From Christiangramia lutea (lineage in GTDB: Bacteria; Bacteroidota; Bacteroidia; Flavobacteriales; Flavobacteriaceae), in NCBI RefSeq assembly GCF_022489035.1, contig NZ_JAKVTV010000003.1, positions 186,001 to 250,000 on the forward strand: a stretch of 64,000 nucleotides of DNA. The letters are read 5' to 3'. The first letter of the stretch is position 1. Every line of letters starts with the position of its first letter. Below the pieces are notes generated by a model. It was not told where the DNA came from. It ran no database searches and was given only the letters and a program-made list of their open reading frames with translations. This document shows, in pieces, positions 54,839-64,000 of the stretch. Made by a program: the position numbers and the translations under genes.

Positions 54839-57328
54839 TTAATAATCGAAACCTGTATTATTTGTAAAGAAAATGGCATTTGCGAAAAATAATTTTCCAT
54901 TCTCCCAGAATGCCCTGAATAAAGGATTGTCTACCATGTAGATCACACTACCTTTACCCATAGGGACTTCTCCAAATACCAAAGAGTTGTTTAGTTTTTT
55001 TAAAGCCTCGCTTCCGGCGAAGCCAGAAACAATTTCCGGTTCCTCAATATAAGAAATATTGTAACCCTCGCTTAATAACTGGTAGCTGTCGCTGCTTAAT
55101 TTCAGACTGAAATAGGTATCCTCATATCCAAATGCCATAGGATGAGAATTGTCTATTTTGGTTTTAATTATACTACCGGTGATCAGGTTTTTGATACTTT
55201 CACGTTCCCTTTTTGAGTAAGGTGTAAGATTAGGATGTGTAGCTGTAGTATCTTTCTCTTCAATTTTATTTTCCGCTATGCCGAAACCTTCCTTATTTTT
55301 GAAGGCGCCAACTGCGTTTCCAATGGCAATTAATTTTCCTCCTGCCTTAATCCAGGAAGTTACTTTTTCCAGGGTGTCTTCAACTAGAAAATCAATGTAC
55401 CAGCCTTCAGGAATAATCAAAACATCAAATTCATCCAGATCAATTCGGTCAAAATAACTGCTGTTAATTGGAGTAACCGGGTAATTAAGATCCTGTTCGA
55501 AGAAATACCAGATCTCACCGAAATTAAGAGAAGAAACCTCGTCTCCTTTTAGCAATCCAATTTTCTGCTGATTGATGATCTTTATATCAGATGACCCAAA
55601 ATCTGGTCCGCTTCCTGCAAAACTTGTTTCAGCCGTTAAAAGTTGCCTTTGGTGGGAATCAGCGAGCTCAATTACCTTTGAATCAAATTCTGGTTTTTGC
55701 AGATTGTCACTTTTTGTGATGATAAGGCTTCCGGGAGCGAATTCTTTACCGTTGCTCATAAAAGGAACCTCACTAAAACGAACTTTTATATCATTTTGCA
55801 AAAGCTCAGCCAGGAAGTTTGCGTCCTTCATGCTATTCCATTTGGTGATATACCCGGCTGCATCCGGATTTGCAATATTCTCGATAATTTGCTTTTCAGG
55901 TCTTCCAGAACCATTGATGATTTTTGTGCTGGCAATGGCTTCAAGTCCGTAAGCATAAGGCAAGCTCCAGGCGGTAATATCATAGGTAAGGGAATCCATC
56001 AATTTGGTCTTAGGCTCAAAAAGGACCTTTACCATTTTTCCTTTGGGCTGATCTGTAGAAACGATAAGAGTATTTTCATCGCTATTCAGATTGCCATTTC
56101 CATTCTCCCTGAAACTATATCCGCTTACACGTCCTGAACCCGAATATGAATATTTAATCTGGTGTCTGTTTAGAAGTTCTTTTAAAGTTTTCAGTTTATC
56201 ATAACTACCATTTAAGGCGTAGCTTTTATAGACGAAGTCTTCATTTGCAAAGTAATTCTGAAACTCTTTGTTCAATTCAGAAGCATTGCTGGAGGCAACC
56301 TCAATAGTAGATAATCCAGTGGTATGATGATGTTCTAACCTGTTTTTGAGGGTTAGAATATATCCTTCGTCAGTTTTTATTCCCAAACCGGCACGTCCAT
56401 GCCCTGCCTGTTCGTAGGTCATCCCAATTGCTCCCATATATGTAGGATAGGTATCTCCGTAACTTGGATACAACAGGTCAAATCTTTCTCCTGTAAAATA
56501 AAGCCACCCATTCTTATCGAAATACCTGGCGTGATTCTTACCTATTGTTTTTTGAAATTCTCTTTGAAATGGAGTGATGATCTCGTGAAATGGTTCAGCC
56601 GCAGGTGCGAAATAATAAGGATCATTGATGCCCTGTTCATGGAAATCTACATGAATATGCGGCAACCATTCATTATAAACCTTTAGTCTTTGTTTGGTTT
56701 CTATCTGGGTGGCCCAGGCCCAGTCACGATTTAGGTCGAAAAGGTAATGGTTTGGTCTTCCTCCGGGCCAAGGTTCATTATGTTCTGCAGCATTCTGGTA
56801 AATGTTATATGGTTCTGTTTTTACCTGGTTATACCAGTTTGCATACCTATCTCTTCCATCAGGATTAATACAGGGATCAATGATCACGATTGTATTTTTT
56901 AGCCAGTCTGTTTTTTCCGTAATTAGGCTATAAAGGGTTTTCATGGAGGCTTCAGTGCTGGAGGCTTCATTTCCATGCACATTGTAACTCAGCCAGACTA
57001 TAGCTGTTTCTGAATTTTCAGTAGAACTACCTATTCCGGCATTATTTAAATGAGCTTTCCTAATTTTTTCAAGATCGGCCATATTCTCTTCAGAAGAAAT
57101 TATCGCATAGGTAAGAGGGCGCCTTTCATTGGTTTTTCCATAAGTATGGTATTCTACTAATGGCGAATTTTCAGCAACATGCTTGAAATAATTCACAACA
57201 TCTGCATGCCGCGAAAACTGACTCCCTAATTCATATCCTAGAAAATCTGAGGGCGACTGGAATTGCTGCGATAATAAGTTTTGTGTTATTAGAAAGAAAA
57301 AACAAAGGAATAGAATCTGGCGTTTCAT
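54839..57328 (-). CDS. M14 family zinc carboxypeptidase, exported
   Basis: An 829-residue protein. The signal peptide ends near NLLSQ, so the mature protein starts with Gln. Residues 25-340 are the M14 domain: zinc ligands in YNVHGNEASSTEA (H118, E121) and HIHVDFHEQG, substrate Arg in FDLNRDWAW, and catalytic Glu in MTYEQAG. Residues 350-829 hold extra domains, one GATase-like (DEFDVLIIPEGWYIDFL, GGKLIAIGNAVGAF). This layout is typical of large flavobacterial secreted peptidases. It is first in the operon with the M16 peptidase, suggesting joint peptide degradation. Confidence 0.92.
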   Translation of the reverse strand: MKRQILFLCFFFLITQNLLSQQFQSPSDFLGYELGSQFSRHADVVNYFKHVAENSPLVEYHTYGKTNERRPLTYAIISSEENMADLEKIRKAHLNNAGIGSSTENSETAIVWLSYNVHGNEASSTEASMKTLYSLITEKTDWLKNTIVIIDPCINPDGRDRYANWYNQVKTEPYNIYQNAAEHNEPWPGGRPNHYLFDLNRDWAWATQIETKQRLKVYNEWLPHIHVDFHEQGINDPYYFAPAAEPFHEIITPFQREFQKTIGKNHARYFDKNGWLYFTGERFDLLYPSYGDTYPTYMGAIGMTYEQAGHGRAGLGIKTDEGYILTLKNRLEHHHTTGLSTIEVASSNASELNKEFQNYFANEDFVYKSYALNGSYDKLKTLKELLNRHQIKYSYSGSGRVSGYSFRENGNGNLNSDENTLIVSTDQPKGKMVKVLFEPKTKLMDSLTYDITAWSLPYAYGLEAIASTKIINGSGRPEKQIIENIANPDAAGYITKWNSMKDANFLAELLQNDIKVRFSEVPFMSNGKEFAPGSLIITKSDNLQKPEFDSKVIELADSHQRQLLTAETSFAGSGPDFGSSDIKIINQQKIGLLKGDEVSSLNFGEIWYFFEQDLNYPVTPINSSYFDRIDLDEFDVLIIPEGWYIDFLVEDTLEKVTSWIKAGGKLIAIGNAVGAFKNKEGFGIAENKIEEKDTTATHPNLTPYSKRERESIKNLITGSIIKTKIDNSHPMAFGYEDTYFSLKLSSDSYQLLSEGYNISYIEEPEIVSGFAGSEALKKLNNSLVFGEVPMGKGSVIYMVDNPLFRAFWENGKLFFANAIFFTNNTGFDY

Positions 57329-57423
57329 TAAAAATAGGGTTTTTGAATAATGCCAGTAAATATAAAACCAACTTAGCAGATAAGCCGAATGCCAGGAAAA
57401 TATTTACGATCCAGGAAAATTAA

Positions 57424-58218
57424 TTAATCCCATACATCATTTTCAAGCCAAATTGCTGCATTTTTCACGTGATCAACATAGTTACAGGGTTCATTGTGGG
57501 TTAGGCCTGGAGCTACTTCCAGGGTGATCTCTGTACCTGCACTTCTCGTTGCTTCAACCCAATTCTGGGTTCGTTGCAGAGGAAATAACTCATCGTTCTC
57601 ACCATGTATCACATACATGGGGACATCAATTCGCCTGGCTTCTCCGGCTGTATTGAAGGTATTATAGGAACTTGCCATGGGAATGGATGCAGTTACTACC
57701 GTAGGTTGGGTTTCTCCGTAAAACCAGGCTCCATTACCCCCGTTGCTGTATCCATTCACAACTACTTTTGTATCATCTACAGGCAAATAGTTTATGGCGA
57801 GGTCAAAAAGGCTTAGCACTAGGACCTGATTTGCAAATTCTATCCAATCAAGATTTCCACCGTTAGGACTAATAATTATAGGATTTATAGCTGCAAATCC
57901 CTCCTCGGCAAAACAACCAGTATTTTTGTGAGCATCGGGATTCCCACCAGAGGCACCATGTAAAGTCATGACCAGTGGTCTGAGGTTACTGGAAAGATCT
58001 CCTTCCGGGATTATTACTCTAAAGAATCTAAGAACTCCATTTATATCTCTAATGGAAACATCATTCACTCCCGTTTGGAAATCTATCGCCTGAAAATCGG
58101 TTTTCACATCTTCGTAGCTTCTATCTGGTTCACTGGGTGTGGAATCATCTGATGAACTACAGGAAAAGAATAAAAAGGCAATAAATATTAAGCAGATTTT
58201 AAGAAGACGTGATGACAT
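57424..58218 (-). CDS. Alpha/beta-hydrolase lipoprotein (PHB depolymerase/feruloyl esterase-like)
   Basis: A 264-residue SPII lipoprotein (LFFSCSSSDD). The catalytic triad is visible: the nucleophile Ser in VVNGYSNGGNGAWF, Asp in VIHGENDELFPLQ and His in GLTHNEPCNY; MTLHGASGG supplies the oxyanion loop. The type resembles LpqC/PHB depolymerase-like esterases of polysaccharide or polyester degradation. The substrate is unknown. Monocistronic; the 120-base gap to bshC is shared divergently. Confidence 0.85.
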   Translation of the reverse strand: MSSRLLKICLIFIAFLFFSCSSSDDSTPSEPDRSYEDVKTDFQAIDFQTGVNDVSIRDINGVLRFFRVIIPEGDLSSNLRPLVMTLHGASGGNPDAHKNTGCFAEEGFAAINPIIISPNGGNLDWIEFANQVLVLSLFDLAINYLPVDDTKVVVNGYSNGGNGAWFYGETQPTVVTASIPMASSYNTFNTAGEARRIDVPMYVIHGENDELFPLQRTQNWVEATRSAGTEITLEVAPGLTHNEPCNYVDHVKNAAIWLENDVWD

Positions 58219-58359
58219 AATGATGAAATTTATCTATAGAAAGTTAGAAATTAAATAATTAGCTAAATTTTATCGCTTGTTAAGACTTTCCTAAATAATC
58301 CTGAATTTATTTTAGTCTTTAAAAGACCTTATCTTTACGTGAAAATTTCAAAATCGCTA

Positions 58360-59973
58360 ATGTCGGCAGACTTCGTTAAATATCCCGAAACCAACTACTT
58401 TACTTCTTTGATCCTGGACTATTTATCTGAAAAGGATGAACTGAAAGAGTTATATAACAGATTTCCACGCATCGAGAATTTTGATTCTCAGATTGAGGAA
58501 AAAAAGAAATCCTACAATAATAAGATCAGGAAAGATCTTGTTGAAGTTCTACAGGATCAGTATTCTGGAATTACCGTTTCGGAAGCTACCAAAGCCAATA
58601 TTGATTCGCTGAGTTCTGAAGAAACCTATACCGTGGTTACTGGTCACCAGCTTAATTTGTTCACAGGACCATTGTATTTTCTGTATAAGATCGTTTCAAC
58701 TATCAATCTCACTAAAAAGCTAAAGAAACAGTTTCCGACAAAGAATTTTGTCCCTATTTACTGGATGGCTACAGAAGACCATGATTTTGAAGAGATCAAT
58801 TTTTTCAATCTGAATGGTAAAAAATTCAAATGGAATAATGCTGATGATAAAGCTGGGATGACAGCCGTGGGAAACCTTTCCACAGAAGGCCTGGATGAGG
58901 TATTCAAGCTTTTTTCGGCAGAGATTGGAGGAGGAGAGAATGCGGAATATTTAAAAAAGCTTTTTGAAAGAGGATATCTGCAACATGATAATCTTACCGA
59001 TGCAACCAGGTTTATCGCCAACGAGATTTTTGGAAAGTACGGTCTGGTGATTATTGCGGCAGGAGATAAAAGATTAAAAAAACATTTTGTTCCCTTTGCC
59101 AAAAATGAACTTACCAGGCAAATATCTTTTCAGGAGACTTCAAAAGCAGTGGGAAAACTGAATGAACTTGACTATAATGTACAGGTGAACCCACGGGAAA
59201 TTAATTTGTTTTACCTGGATCACGAAATTCGCGAAAGGATCATAGGCAAGGAAGACAAGTATTTTGTAAATGATACAGAGATCTCGTGGACCAAAGATGA
59301 AATTCTGAAAGAGCTTGAAGATCATCCGGAAAGATTCAGTCCTAATGTTATGATGAGACCTCTTTACCAGGAAGTGATCCTGCCAAACCTATGTTATATT
59401 GGTGGTGGGGGAGAGCTGGCATACTGGCTTGAATTGAAATCATATTTTGAAGCCGAAAAAGTGACTTTTCCCATGTTGTTACTTCGGAATTCGGCACTAT
59501 TACAAACAGAAAAGCAGAATACTAAACGTGAAAGGCTGAATATCTCACTTCAGGAGTTATTCCTGAAACAGCATGAACTTATCAATAGAAAAGTGCGAAA
59601 AATATCAAATATCGATATAGATTTTTCACCACAAAAAGAGCATCTAGTTGAGCAATTTCAGGGGATGTATGAACTAGCCGAAAAGACTGATGAATCTTTT
59701 CTTGGCGCAGTAAAAGCACAGGAAGTAAAGCAGTTGAAAGGCCTTGAAAATCTTGAAAAAAGATTGTTGAAAGCTCAAAAAAGAAAGCTCAAGGACGAAG
59801 TGGAAAGGATTGCAGAACTTCAAAATGATCTTTTCCCGAATCGCAGTTTACAGGAGAGACAAACCAATTTCTCTGAGTTTTATGTTGAATATGGCGAAGA
59901 TCTCATCTCTAAATTAATGGAAGAACTAGATCCTTTAGAGTCCAATTTTAAAATCCTGACTTTTGGAAAATAA
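58360..59973 (+). CDS. bshC: Bacillithiol biosynthesis cysteine-adding enzyme BshC
   Basis: A 537-residue enzyme that joins Cys to glucosaminyl-malate to give bacillithiol. Family marks are TYTVVTGHQLNLFTGPLYFLYK, VPIYWMATEDHDFEEINFF, RPLYQEVILPNLCYIGGGGELAYW, and a long C-terminal coiled coil (about 380-500). The ATG at 58360 (MSADFVKYPETNYF) fits the family N-terminus; a GTG at 58339 would add seven residues. TATCTTTA (58330-58337), a near -7 element, lies right at that GTG and favours the ATG. bshA and bshB are not in the window. Confidence 0.93.
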   Translation: MSADFVKYPETNYFTSLILDYLSEKDELKELYNRFPRIENFDSQIEEKKKSYNNKIRKDLVEVLQDQYSGITVSEATKANIDSLSSEETYTVVTGHQLNLFTGPLYFLYKIVSTINLTKKLKKQFPTKNFVPIYWMATEDHDFEEINFFNLNGKKFKWNNADDKAGMTAVGNLSTEGLDEVFKLFSAEIGGGENAEYLKKLFERGYLQHDNLTDATRFIANEIFGKYGLVIIAAGDKRLKKHFVPFAKNELTRQISFQETSKAVGKLNELDYNVQVNPREINLFYLDHEIRERIIGKEDKYFVNDTEISWTKDEILKELEDHPERFSPNVMMRPLYQEVILPNLCYIGGGGELAYWLELKSYFEAEKVTFPMLLLRNSALLQTEKQNTKRERLNISLQELFLKQHELINRKVRKISNIDIDFSPQKEHLVEQFQGMYELAEKTDESFLGAVKAQEVKQLKGLENLEKRLLKAQKRKLKDEVERIAELQNDLFPNRSLQERQTNFSEFYVEYGEDLISKLMEELDPLESNFKILTFGK

Positions 59974-59977
59974 CAGA

Positions 59978-61354
59978 ATGCATACCATCGATATGGACCT
60001 GGTAGAAATGACCCTGGATGTCATGAAGTATACCATAGACCGTATCTCTAACGTTACCCCTGAATTAGGTTCCCCAAAGAAAGAAGAGGATCTTTTACGA
60101 ATAGTGGGAGAGACAATTACTCCGGAAGGAATTGGAGGAGAAAATGCCTTTCAGTTATTCCGAGATGTTTTGGTGAAAGCAACAGTGCCAATAGATCATC
60201 CACGACACCTGGCCTTTGTGCCAGCAGCTCCAACAAGAGCGGCAATCATGTTCGACCTGGTAACTTCAGCATCAAGTATTCACGGAGCCTACTGGATGGA
60301 AGGCGCTGGCGGTATTTTTTGCGAGAATCAGGCGATGAAATGGCTGGTTTCTTTAACTAAACTTCCGGAAGGTGCTTTTGGTGTTTTTACGAGTGGGGGA
60401 ACTGCGGCAAATCTTTCAGCCCTGGTTACCGCCAGGGAGGAATGGAGGGATCAAAAACCCGATTATGCCAGTGAGCGCGCATTATTGATAACTTCAACCG
60501 GAGCTCATAGTTCTATAAAATCTATGGCCAAGGTCATGGATGCAGATGTACACCTGGTAGATTCCGGAGAGGAATTCCTTTCCGGGGAGGAGTTGCACAA
60601 TGCAATCACAAATCTTAATGAGAAGGATAGAAACCGACTCTTTGCCGTGGTTGCTACCGGTGGTACCACCAATGCGGGAATTATTGATGATCTTAAAGGA
60701 ATTGCAGAGGTTTGTGAAAAAGAAAATGTTTGGTTGCATGTAGATTGTGCTTATGGTGGTGGTGCCCTGGCGGCAAATTCTGTGCGCCATCTGTTCAATG
60801 GTATCGAAAAAGCAGATAGTATTACCATAGATCCACATAAATGGCTTTTTTCACCATACGATTGTGGAGCCGTTATTTATAAGGATCTGGAACTTGCCAA
60901 AAAGGCTCACTCCCAGAAAGGTGCTTATCTGGAGATTTTCAAAGATGAAGGTGCTCAGGGCTTTAATCCTGCAGATTATCAGATTCAACTTACCAGAAGG
61001 TTAAGGGGAATGCCTTTGTGGTTTTCCCTGGCCATGCATGGAACCAATAAGTACAAAGAAGCAATTGAGCAGGGTATAGAACTGGCAAAGCTGGCTGCTA
61101 AAAAGGTTGAAGAAAATAATAACCTTGAATTGGTGAGACCGGCAAGTTTGTCTGTAGTTCTTTTTAAAAGGAAGGGTTGGAGCGCTGAAGATTACAGGGA
61201 TTGGACCTACAGAAATCATAATTCGGGTTTTGCATTGGTGACTCCGTCTATTTGGAAAGGTGAAAGCGTAATACGGTTTTGTTTTATTAATCCTGATACT
61301 ACCGAAAATGATATCGACCAGATTCTGGAAACCCTGGAAGAGAAGGCTGGATAA
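59978..61354 (+). CDS. PLP-dependent decarboxylase (group II, aromatic/aspartate-type)
   Basis: A 458-residue fold-type I PLP enzyme. Motifs are HPRHLAFVPAAPTRAAIMFD, FTSGGTAANLSALVTARE, STGAHSSIKSMAKV, VVATGGTTNAGIIDDL, HVDCAYGGGALA and the PLP Lys in SITIDPHKWLFSPYDCGA. It is of the aromatic-amino-acid/glutamate decarboxylase group; the substrate cannot be fixed. The ATG at 59978 (MHTIDMDL) lies 5 bases after the bshC stop; an upstream TTG inside bshC is less likely. It is co-transcribed with bshC, but a bacillithiol role is unlikely. Confidence 0.9.
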   Translation: MHTIDMDLVEMTLDVMKYTIDRISNVTPELGSPKKEEDLLRIVGETITPEGIGGENAFQLFRDVLVKATVPIDHPRHLAFVPAAPTRAAIMFDLVTSASSIHGAYWMEGAGGIFCENQAMKWLVSLTKLPEGAFGVFTSGGTAANLSALVTAREEWRDQKPDYASERALLITSTGAHSSIKSMAKVMDADVHLVDSGEEFLSGEELHNAITNLNEKDRNRLFAVVATGGTTNAGIIDDLKGIAEVCEKENVWLHVDCAYGGGALAANSVRHLFNGIEKADSITIDPHKWLFSPYDCGAVIYKDLELAKKAHSQKGAYLEIFKDEGAQGFNPADYQIQLTRRLRGMPLWFSLAMHGTNKYKEAIEQGIELAKLAAKKVEENNNLELVRPASLSVVLFKRKGWSAEDYRDWTYRNHNSGFALVTPSIWKGESVIRFCFINPDTTENDIDQILETLEEKAG

Positions 61355-61486
61355 AAGCTATTCCATTGATTTTTAGAAAGTTTGTATTTTAAACCGAGTC
61401 TGAAAAATGATTCTATGAAAATGGGGATTTTCAAATGAATTCAATTTTTTCGGCTTTTAATTTACTAACCAACTAAATTTCAAATC

Positions 61487-61908
61487 ATGAAAAAATTTAT
61501 TTGTTTCATTCTTTTGCTATTTCTTGCATTTGGTAGCAATGCTCAAGATTCATCAGAGTTAAAAGGAACGATCGAATCCAATTCCGATAAAATGCAAGCA
61601 GCGATCGCAGCTGCTGATATGCAAAAATTTGGAAATTTCTTTGCTGAAGACGTAATGTTCAAAATGTCTGGTCAGCAGCCTCTCAATGGAAAGGCAGCCG
61701 TTATTTCGGCTCATAAACCCATGGCCGAAGGAGGGCTTAAACTTAAAGTAAATACTGAAGAGGTAATGGATTTTGGCGAATATGCGTATGAAAGAATTAT
61801 GAAATTTATACTCCTGATGGAAATAAAGTAGATCACGGACATTATTCCACCTTATGGAAAAAAATAGATGGAGAGTGGAAAATCTATCGTGACGTGATAA
61901 GTTCGTAA
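61487..61908 (+). pseudogene. Secreted SnoaL/DUF4440-like protein, frameshifted
   Basis: The first frame (61487-61831) has a signal peptide ending FGSNAQ, so mature Gln, and an NTF2-like fold (KMQAAIAAADMQKFGNFFAEDVMFKM, NGKAAVISAHKPM). Near 61795 the frame turns into MKFILLMEIK and stops, while the other frame carries the expected end YEIYTPDGNKVDHGHY, STLWKKIDGEWKIYRDV and a stop at 61908. One missing base between TATGAAAG and AATTATGAA explains it. It is either a recent pseudogene or a sequence error. The intact form would be a 140-residue ketosteroid-isomerase-like protein of unknown role. Confidence 0.8.
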
Positions 61909-61949
61909 GTGGCTGCCAAGTAATTACTTACTTCTTAAAAGCAATAAAA

Positions 61950-61979
61950 AAAACCTCATGTAGTTCGTGAAGTTTTTTT
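61950..61979 (+). terminator. Terminator of the SnoaL-like gene
   Basis: AAAACCTCATG pairs with CGTGAAGTTTT (one mismatch, one G-U) and is followed by a T-tract. Confidence 0.6.
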
Positions 61980-62044
61980 ATAAATAATCTTCAATAATTT
62001 TAAAGATTTTCAATGTAGGGCAAAATAAGGATTTAAATCAAAAG

Positions 62045-62188
62045 CTATATTATAAAGTAGGCCAGAGAAACGGTGAGTATCAGAATAATCAAATACTTCA
62101 AAATAGTTTCCCGGGTTCTTGCAGGATTCAAAAGCCATTCAGACTTTTTCATTCTGTCCAGATCACCATATTTAGAGATCTTATTCAA
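62045..62188 (-). CDS. Possible small tail-anchored membrane protein
   Basis: A 47-codon frame from TTG at 62188 (or 35 codons from ATG at 62152). It encodes a charged N-terminal half (KISKYGDLDRMKKSEWLL, NPARTRETI) and one C-terminal membrane helix (LKYLIILILTVSLAYFII) before the stop. TATCTTTA, a near -7 element, lies a short way upstream on the same strand, and an in-frame stop sits just before the TTG. I know no family for it. The rest of this gap (61909-62044 and 62189-62411) shows no gene. Confidence 0.45.
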   Translation of the reverse strand: MNKISKYGDLDRMKKSEWLLNPARTRETILKYLIILILTVSLAYFII

Positions 62189-62411
62189 GCTTTAGATTTT
62201 TGGCTTTATAAAGATAACCTGCGGTTTCTAAATAAATTATCAACGTTTGAAAATTAAAGCCTAAATTTTATAGTAAGATGTTAAAGAAATTAGTTTATTT
62301 TAGGATTTTAGGGTCTAACTGAAAAAACCAGAGGGTGTAATTTGCCTTGTAATTCTCTAAAATACTCATTTGAAAGGTTTTGAGTTTGCTAATCTTAACT
62401 AAGCGTAGATA

Positions 62412-63137
62412 TTAATCAATTTCGAATTCGAGTCTCATGGTGATGGAAGCGGTTTTATTTTTATCTGCCGTATTATATGCTCCGCTCCAACTATAATCCT
62501 CACCGCTATTCTGTCCTGTAATTTGAAAAACTCCCATATTGGCATTTTTAAGATCACCTAATTTTTCACCGCTGTTCGCTGCGATCTTTTCTGCCCTTAA
62601 CCTGGCATCTTCAGTAGCCTTAGAGATCATTTCAATTTTAAGGTCGGCAATTTTTGTGTAATAATATCTTGGAGGAGCTGAATTGAACTGTACACCTTTA
62701 TTGAGGAGTTCAGTGATTTCCCTGGAAACAGCTTCGATGAGCTCCACTTCGGTTGATTCAATTTTTATGGGCTGGATCAATTCATATCCTTTAAAAATAC
62801 TGCCAGTAAAATTCCCATTCTGATACTGGTTCTCTCTTTGCTCATTCGTTTGAACCGAATTAAAAACGATATTTTCAGGTTTTATGCCCTGGTCTATAAG
62901 GTAGTTCCTAACTATTTCCTTGTCCCTGTTCAATTGATTGTAAGCCTGCTCGAGATTTGGATTCATCCTGCTAAATCTGCCTTCCCAAACAATAAGATCT
63001 GAAACGAAATTTTCGCTTCCTGAACCAGTAACCGAGATCACTCCATCTGGGTTGGCCCGGGAAACATAGGAATTACCCAAAAAGAAAGCTGAAATAACGA
63101 TAGCGATGGAAAAAATGATGGCAGTAAGGTATTTCAT
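62412..63137 (-). CDS. SIMPL domain-containing protein
   Basis: A 241-residue protein with one N-terminal membrane anchor (LTAIIFSIAIVISAFFLGNSYV) and a periplasmic SIMPL/DUF541 domain (ISVTGSGSENFVSDLIVWEGRFS, KPENIVFNSVQTNEQRENQY, ARLRAEKIAANSGEKLGDLKNANMGVF). Members occur across bacteria, with ties to outer-membrane stress in some, but no proven mechanism. The ATG at 63137 (MKYLTAII) is used; an upstream frame extension adds a non-typical leader. Divergent from guaA (83-base gap). Confidence 0.9.
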   Translation of the reverse strand: MKYLTAIIFSIAIVISAFFLGNSYVSRANPDGVISVTGSGSENFVSDLIVWEGRFSRMNPNLEQAYNQLNRDKEIVRNYLIDQGIKPENIVFNSVQTNEQRENQYQNGNFTGSIFKGYELIQPIKIESTEVELIEAVSREITELLNKGVQFNSAPPRYYYTKIADLKIEMISKATEDARLRAEKIAANSGEKLGDLKNANMGVFQITGQNSGEDYSWSGAYNTADKNKTASITMRLEFEID

Positions 63138-63184
63138 ATGAGGAGTATTAAGCTTTATTAAATATAGAAATTTTATCAAATCCT

Positions 63185-63217
63185 TTGCCTGCATTTTTTC
63201 TCGTTTTCCTATTTTTG
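63185..63217 (+). promoter_or_regulatory. Promoter of guaA
   Basis: TTG at 63185-63187 and TATTTTTG at 63210-63217 are spaced 22 bases. Only three bases separate the -7 element from the ATG at 63221, which predicts a leaderless mRNA. Confidence 0.6.
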
Positions 63218-63220
63218 CGC

Positions 63221-64000
63221 ATGCAAAACAACGTACTCATCCTAGACTTTGGTTCGCAGTATACCCAGCTAATCGCGCGAAGAGTAAGAGAGCTAAATAT
63301 TTACTGCGAAATTTATCCTTTTCATAAAATACCTGAAGATCTATCAGGCTTTAAAGCGGTCATCCTTTCGGGGAGTCCCTTTTCAGTTAGAGCAGAAGAT
63401 GCTCCGCATCCAGACCTTTCTGAAATACGCGGTAAACTTCCAATCCTGGCCGTTTGTTATGGAGCTCAATATCTTGCTCATTTCTTTGGCGGAAAAGTGG
63501 AGCCTTCAGATACCAGAGAGTATGGAAGAGCGAATCTTTCGGTTATAAAAGATGCTGAACCTTTATTTGAGAATATAAAAGAGAACTCGCAGGTTTGGAT
63601 GAGTCATAGTGATTCTATTATCAAGCTTCCTGAAAACGGGGTAAGACTGGCAAGTACTTCAGACGTATTAAATGCCGCATATAGGATTGAAGGTGAAGAA
63701 ACTTTTGCAATTCAATTTCATCCTGAGGTTTATCATTCTACTGATGGTAAACAGTTACTGGAGAACTTCCTGGTAAAGATTTCGGGTACAAAACAAACCT
63801 GGACACCTGGTGCTTTCGTAGACCTTACTGTATCTGAACTTAAAGAAAAAATTGGTGATGATAAGGTAGTTCTTGGCTTAAGTGGTGGGGTAGATTCAAC
63901 TGTAGCTGCCGTGCTGCTTCATAAAGCAATTGGGAAGAATCTATATTGCATTTTTGTAAATAATGGTTTGCTGCGGAAGAACGAATTCGAAAGCGTTCTG
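63221..64000 (+). CDS. guaA: GMP synthase (glutamine-hydrolysing), N-terminal part
   Basis: About 260 residues are visible; the gene continues past the right edge. Residues 1-190 are the class I glutamine amidotransferase: [30 protein letters not shown], the nucleophile Cys in [14 protein letters not shown], and [12 protein letters not shown] with His and Glu. From about 205 the ATP-pyrophosphatase domain begins, with [18 protein letters not shown] (P-loop-like SGGVDS). It converts XMP to GMP. No riboswitch-like leader exists because the promoter abuts the ATG. Confidence 0.97.
   Translation, partial: MQNNVLILDFGSQYTQLIARRVRELNIYCEIYPFHKIPEDLSGFKAVILSGSPFSVRAEDAPHPDLSEIRGKLPILAVCYGAQYLAHFFGGKVEPSDTREYGRANLSVIKDAEPLFENIKENSQVWMSHSDSIIKLPENGVRLASTSDVLNAAYRIEGEETFAIQFHPEVYHSTDGKQLLENFLVKISGTKQTWTPGAFVDLTVSELKEKIGDDKVVLGLSGGVDSTVAAVLLHKAIGKNLYCIFVNNGLLRKNEFESVL

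Noticed and set aside
55612-55640. CTTGTTTCAG sequence resembling the family A palindrome
   Set aside because: It lies inside the M14 peptidase coding region and lacks the second stem arm.

Overview
The window is a stretch of chromosome from a marine-type Flavobacteriaceae (Bacteroidota), probably close to Gramella/Christiangramia. The evidence is the AT-rich base composition, Bacteroidota promoter elements of the form TAnnTTTG (often with an upstream TTG), weak or absent Shine-Dalgarno sequences, a type IX secretion (T9SS) type B protein start, CarboxypepD_reg-like/TonB-dependent outer membrane proteins, the DUF4295 gene next to rpmB-rpmG-ftsY, bacillithiol genes, and many SPII lipoproteins. 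The genus is an inference from protein style, not a measurement.

Layout. 0-2 kb: start of a T9SS cargo protein and a two-gene ABC exporter. 2-5 kb: a kinase-like conserved protein, a nucleoid-associated protein and a pRiA4b ORF-3 family protein. 5-9 kb: a minus-strand operon with a GT4 glycosyltransferase, threonylcarbamoyl-AMP synthase, tRNA nucleotidyltransferase and heme A synthase. 9-14 kb: a broken secreted protein with a duplicated domain, then surface polysaccharide/LOS genes (pyruvyl transferase, Kdo/LPS kinase, CDP-glycerol phosphotransferase, GT9). 14-20 kb: dapD, ruvX, a four-helix bundle protein, def, a DUF5606 protein, a large DUF5686 outer membrane protein and smpB. 20-31 kb: small lipoproteins and enzymes, clpB, ytxJ, fumarylacetoacetase, glyA, a thioesterase and a glutaminyl cyclase. 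31-41 kb: SRP RNA, an SDR oxidoreductase, fructose-6-phosphate aldolase, a thioredoxin-fold lipoprotein without its CxxC, an ABC-F ATPase, a TonB-dependent receptor, a Na+/solute symporter and recR. 41-51 kb: a 2-oxoacid dehydrogenase E2, an exonuclease/FAH/Hpt/CinA run, the rpmB-rpmG-DUF4295-ftsY block, an amidase and rimO. 51-64 kb: M16 and M14 metallopeptidases, a serine esterase lipoprotein, bshC, a PLP decarboxylase, a frameshifted SnoaL-like protein, a SIMPL protein and the first part of guaA.

Most of the window is housekeeping or conserved flavobacterial sequence. I see no phage, integrase, insertion sequence, CRISPR array, tRNA or rRNA. The signals most worth a second look are dispersed palindromic repeats whose stems vary in a compensatory way and which sit as inverted pairs, two apparent single-base frameshifts in small secreted proteins, glutamine at mature position +1 in most exported non-lipoproteins alongside a glutaminyl cyclase gene, an ABC-F protein with one degenerate composite ATP site, a kinase-like protein of unknown role, and -7 elements lying so close to start codons that leaderless mRNAs are predicted.
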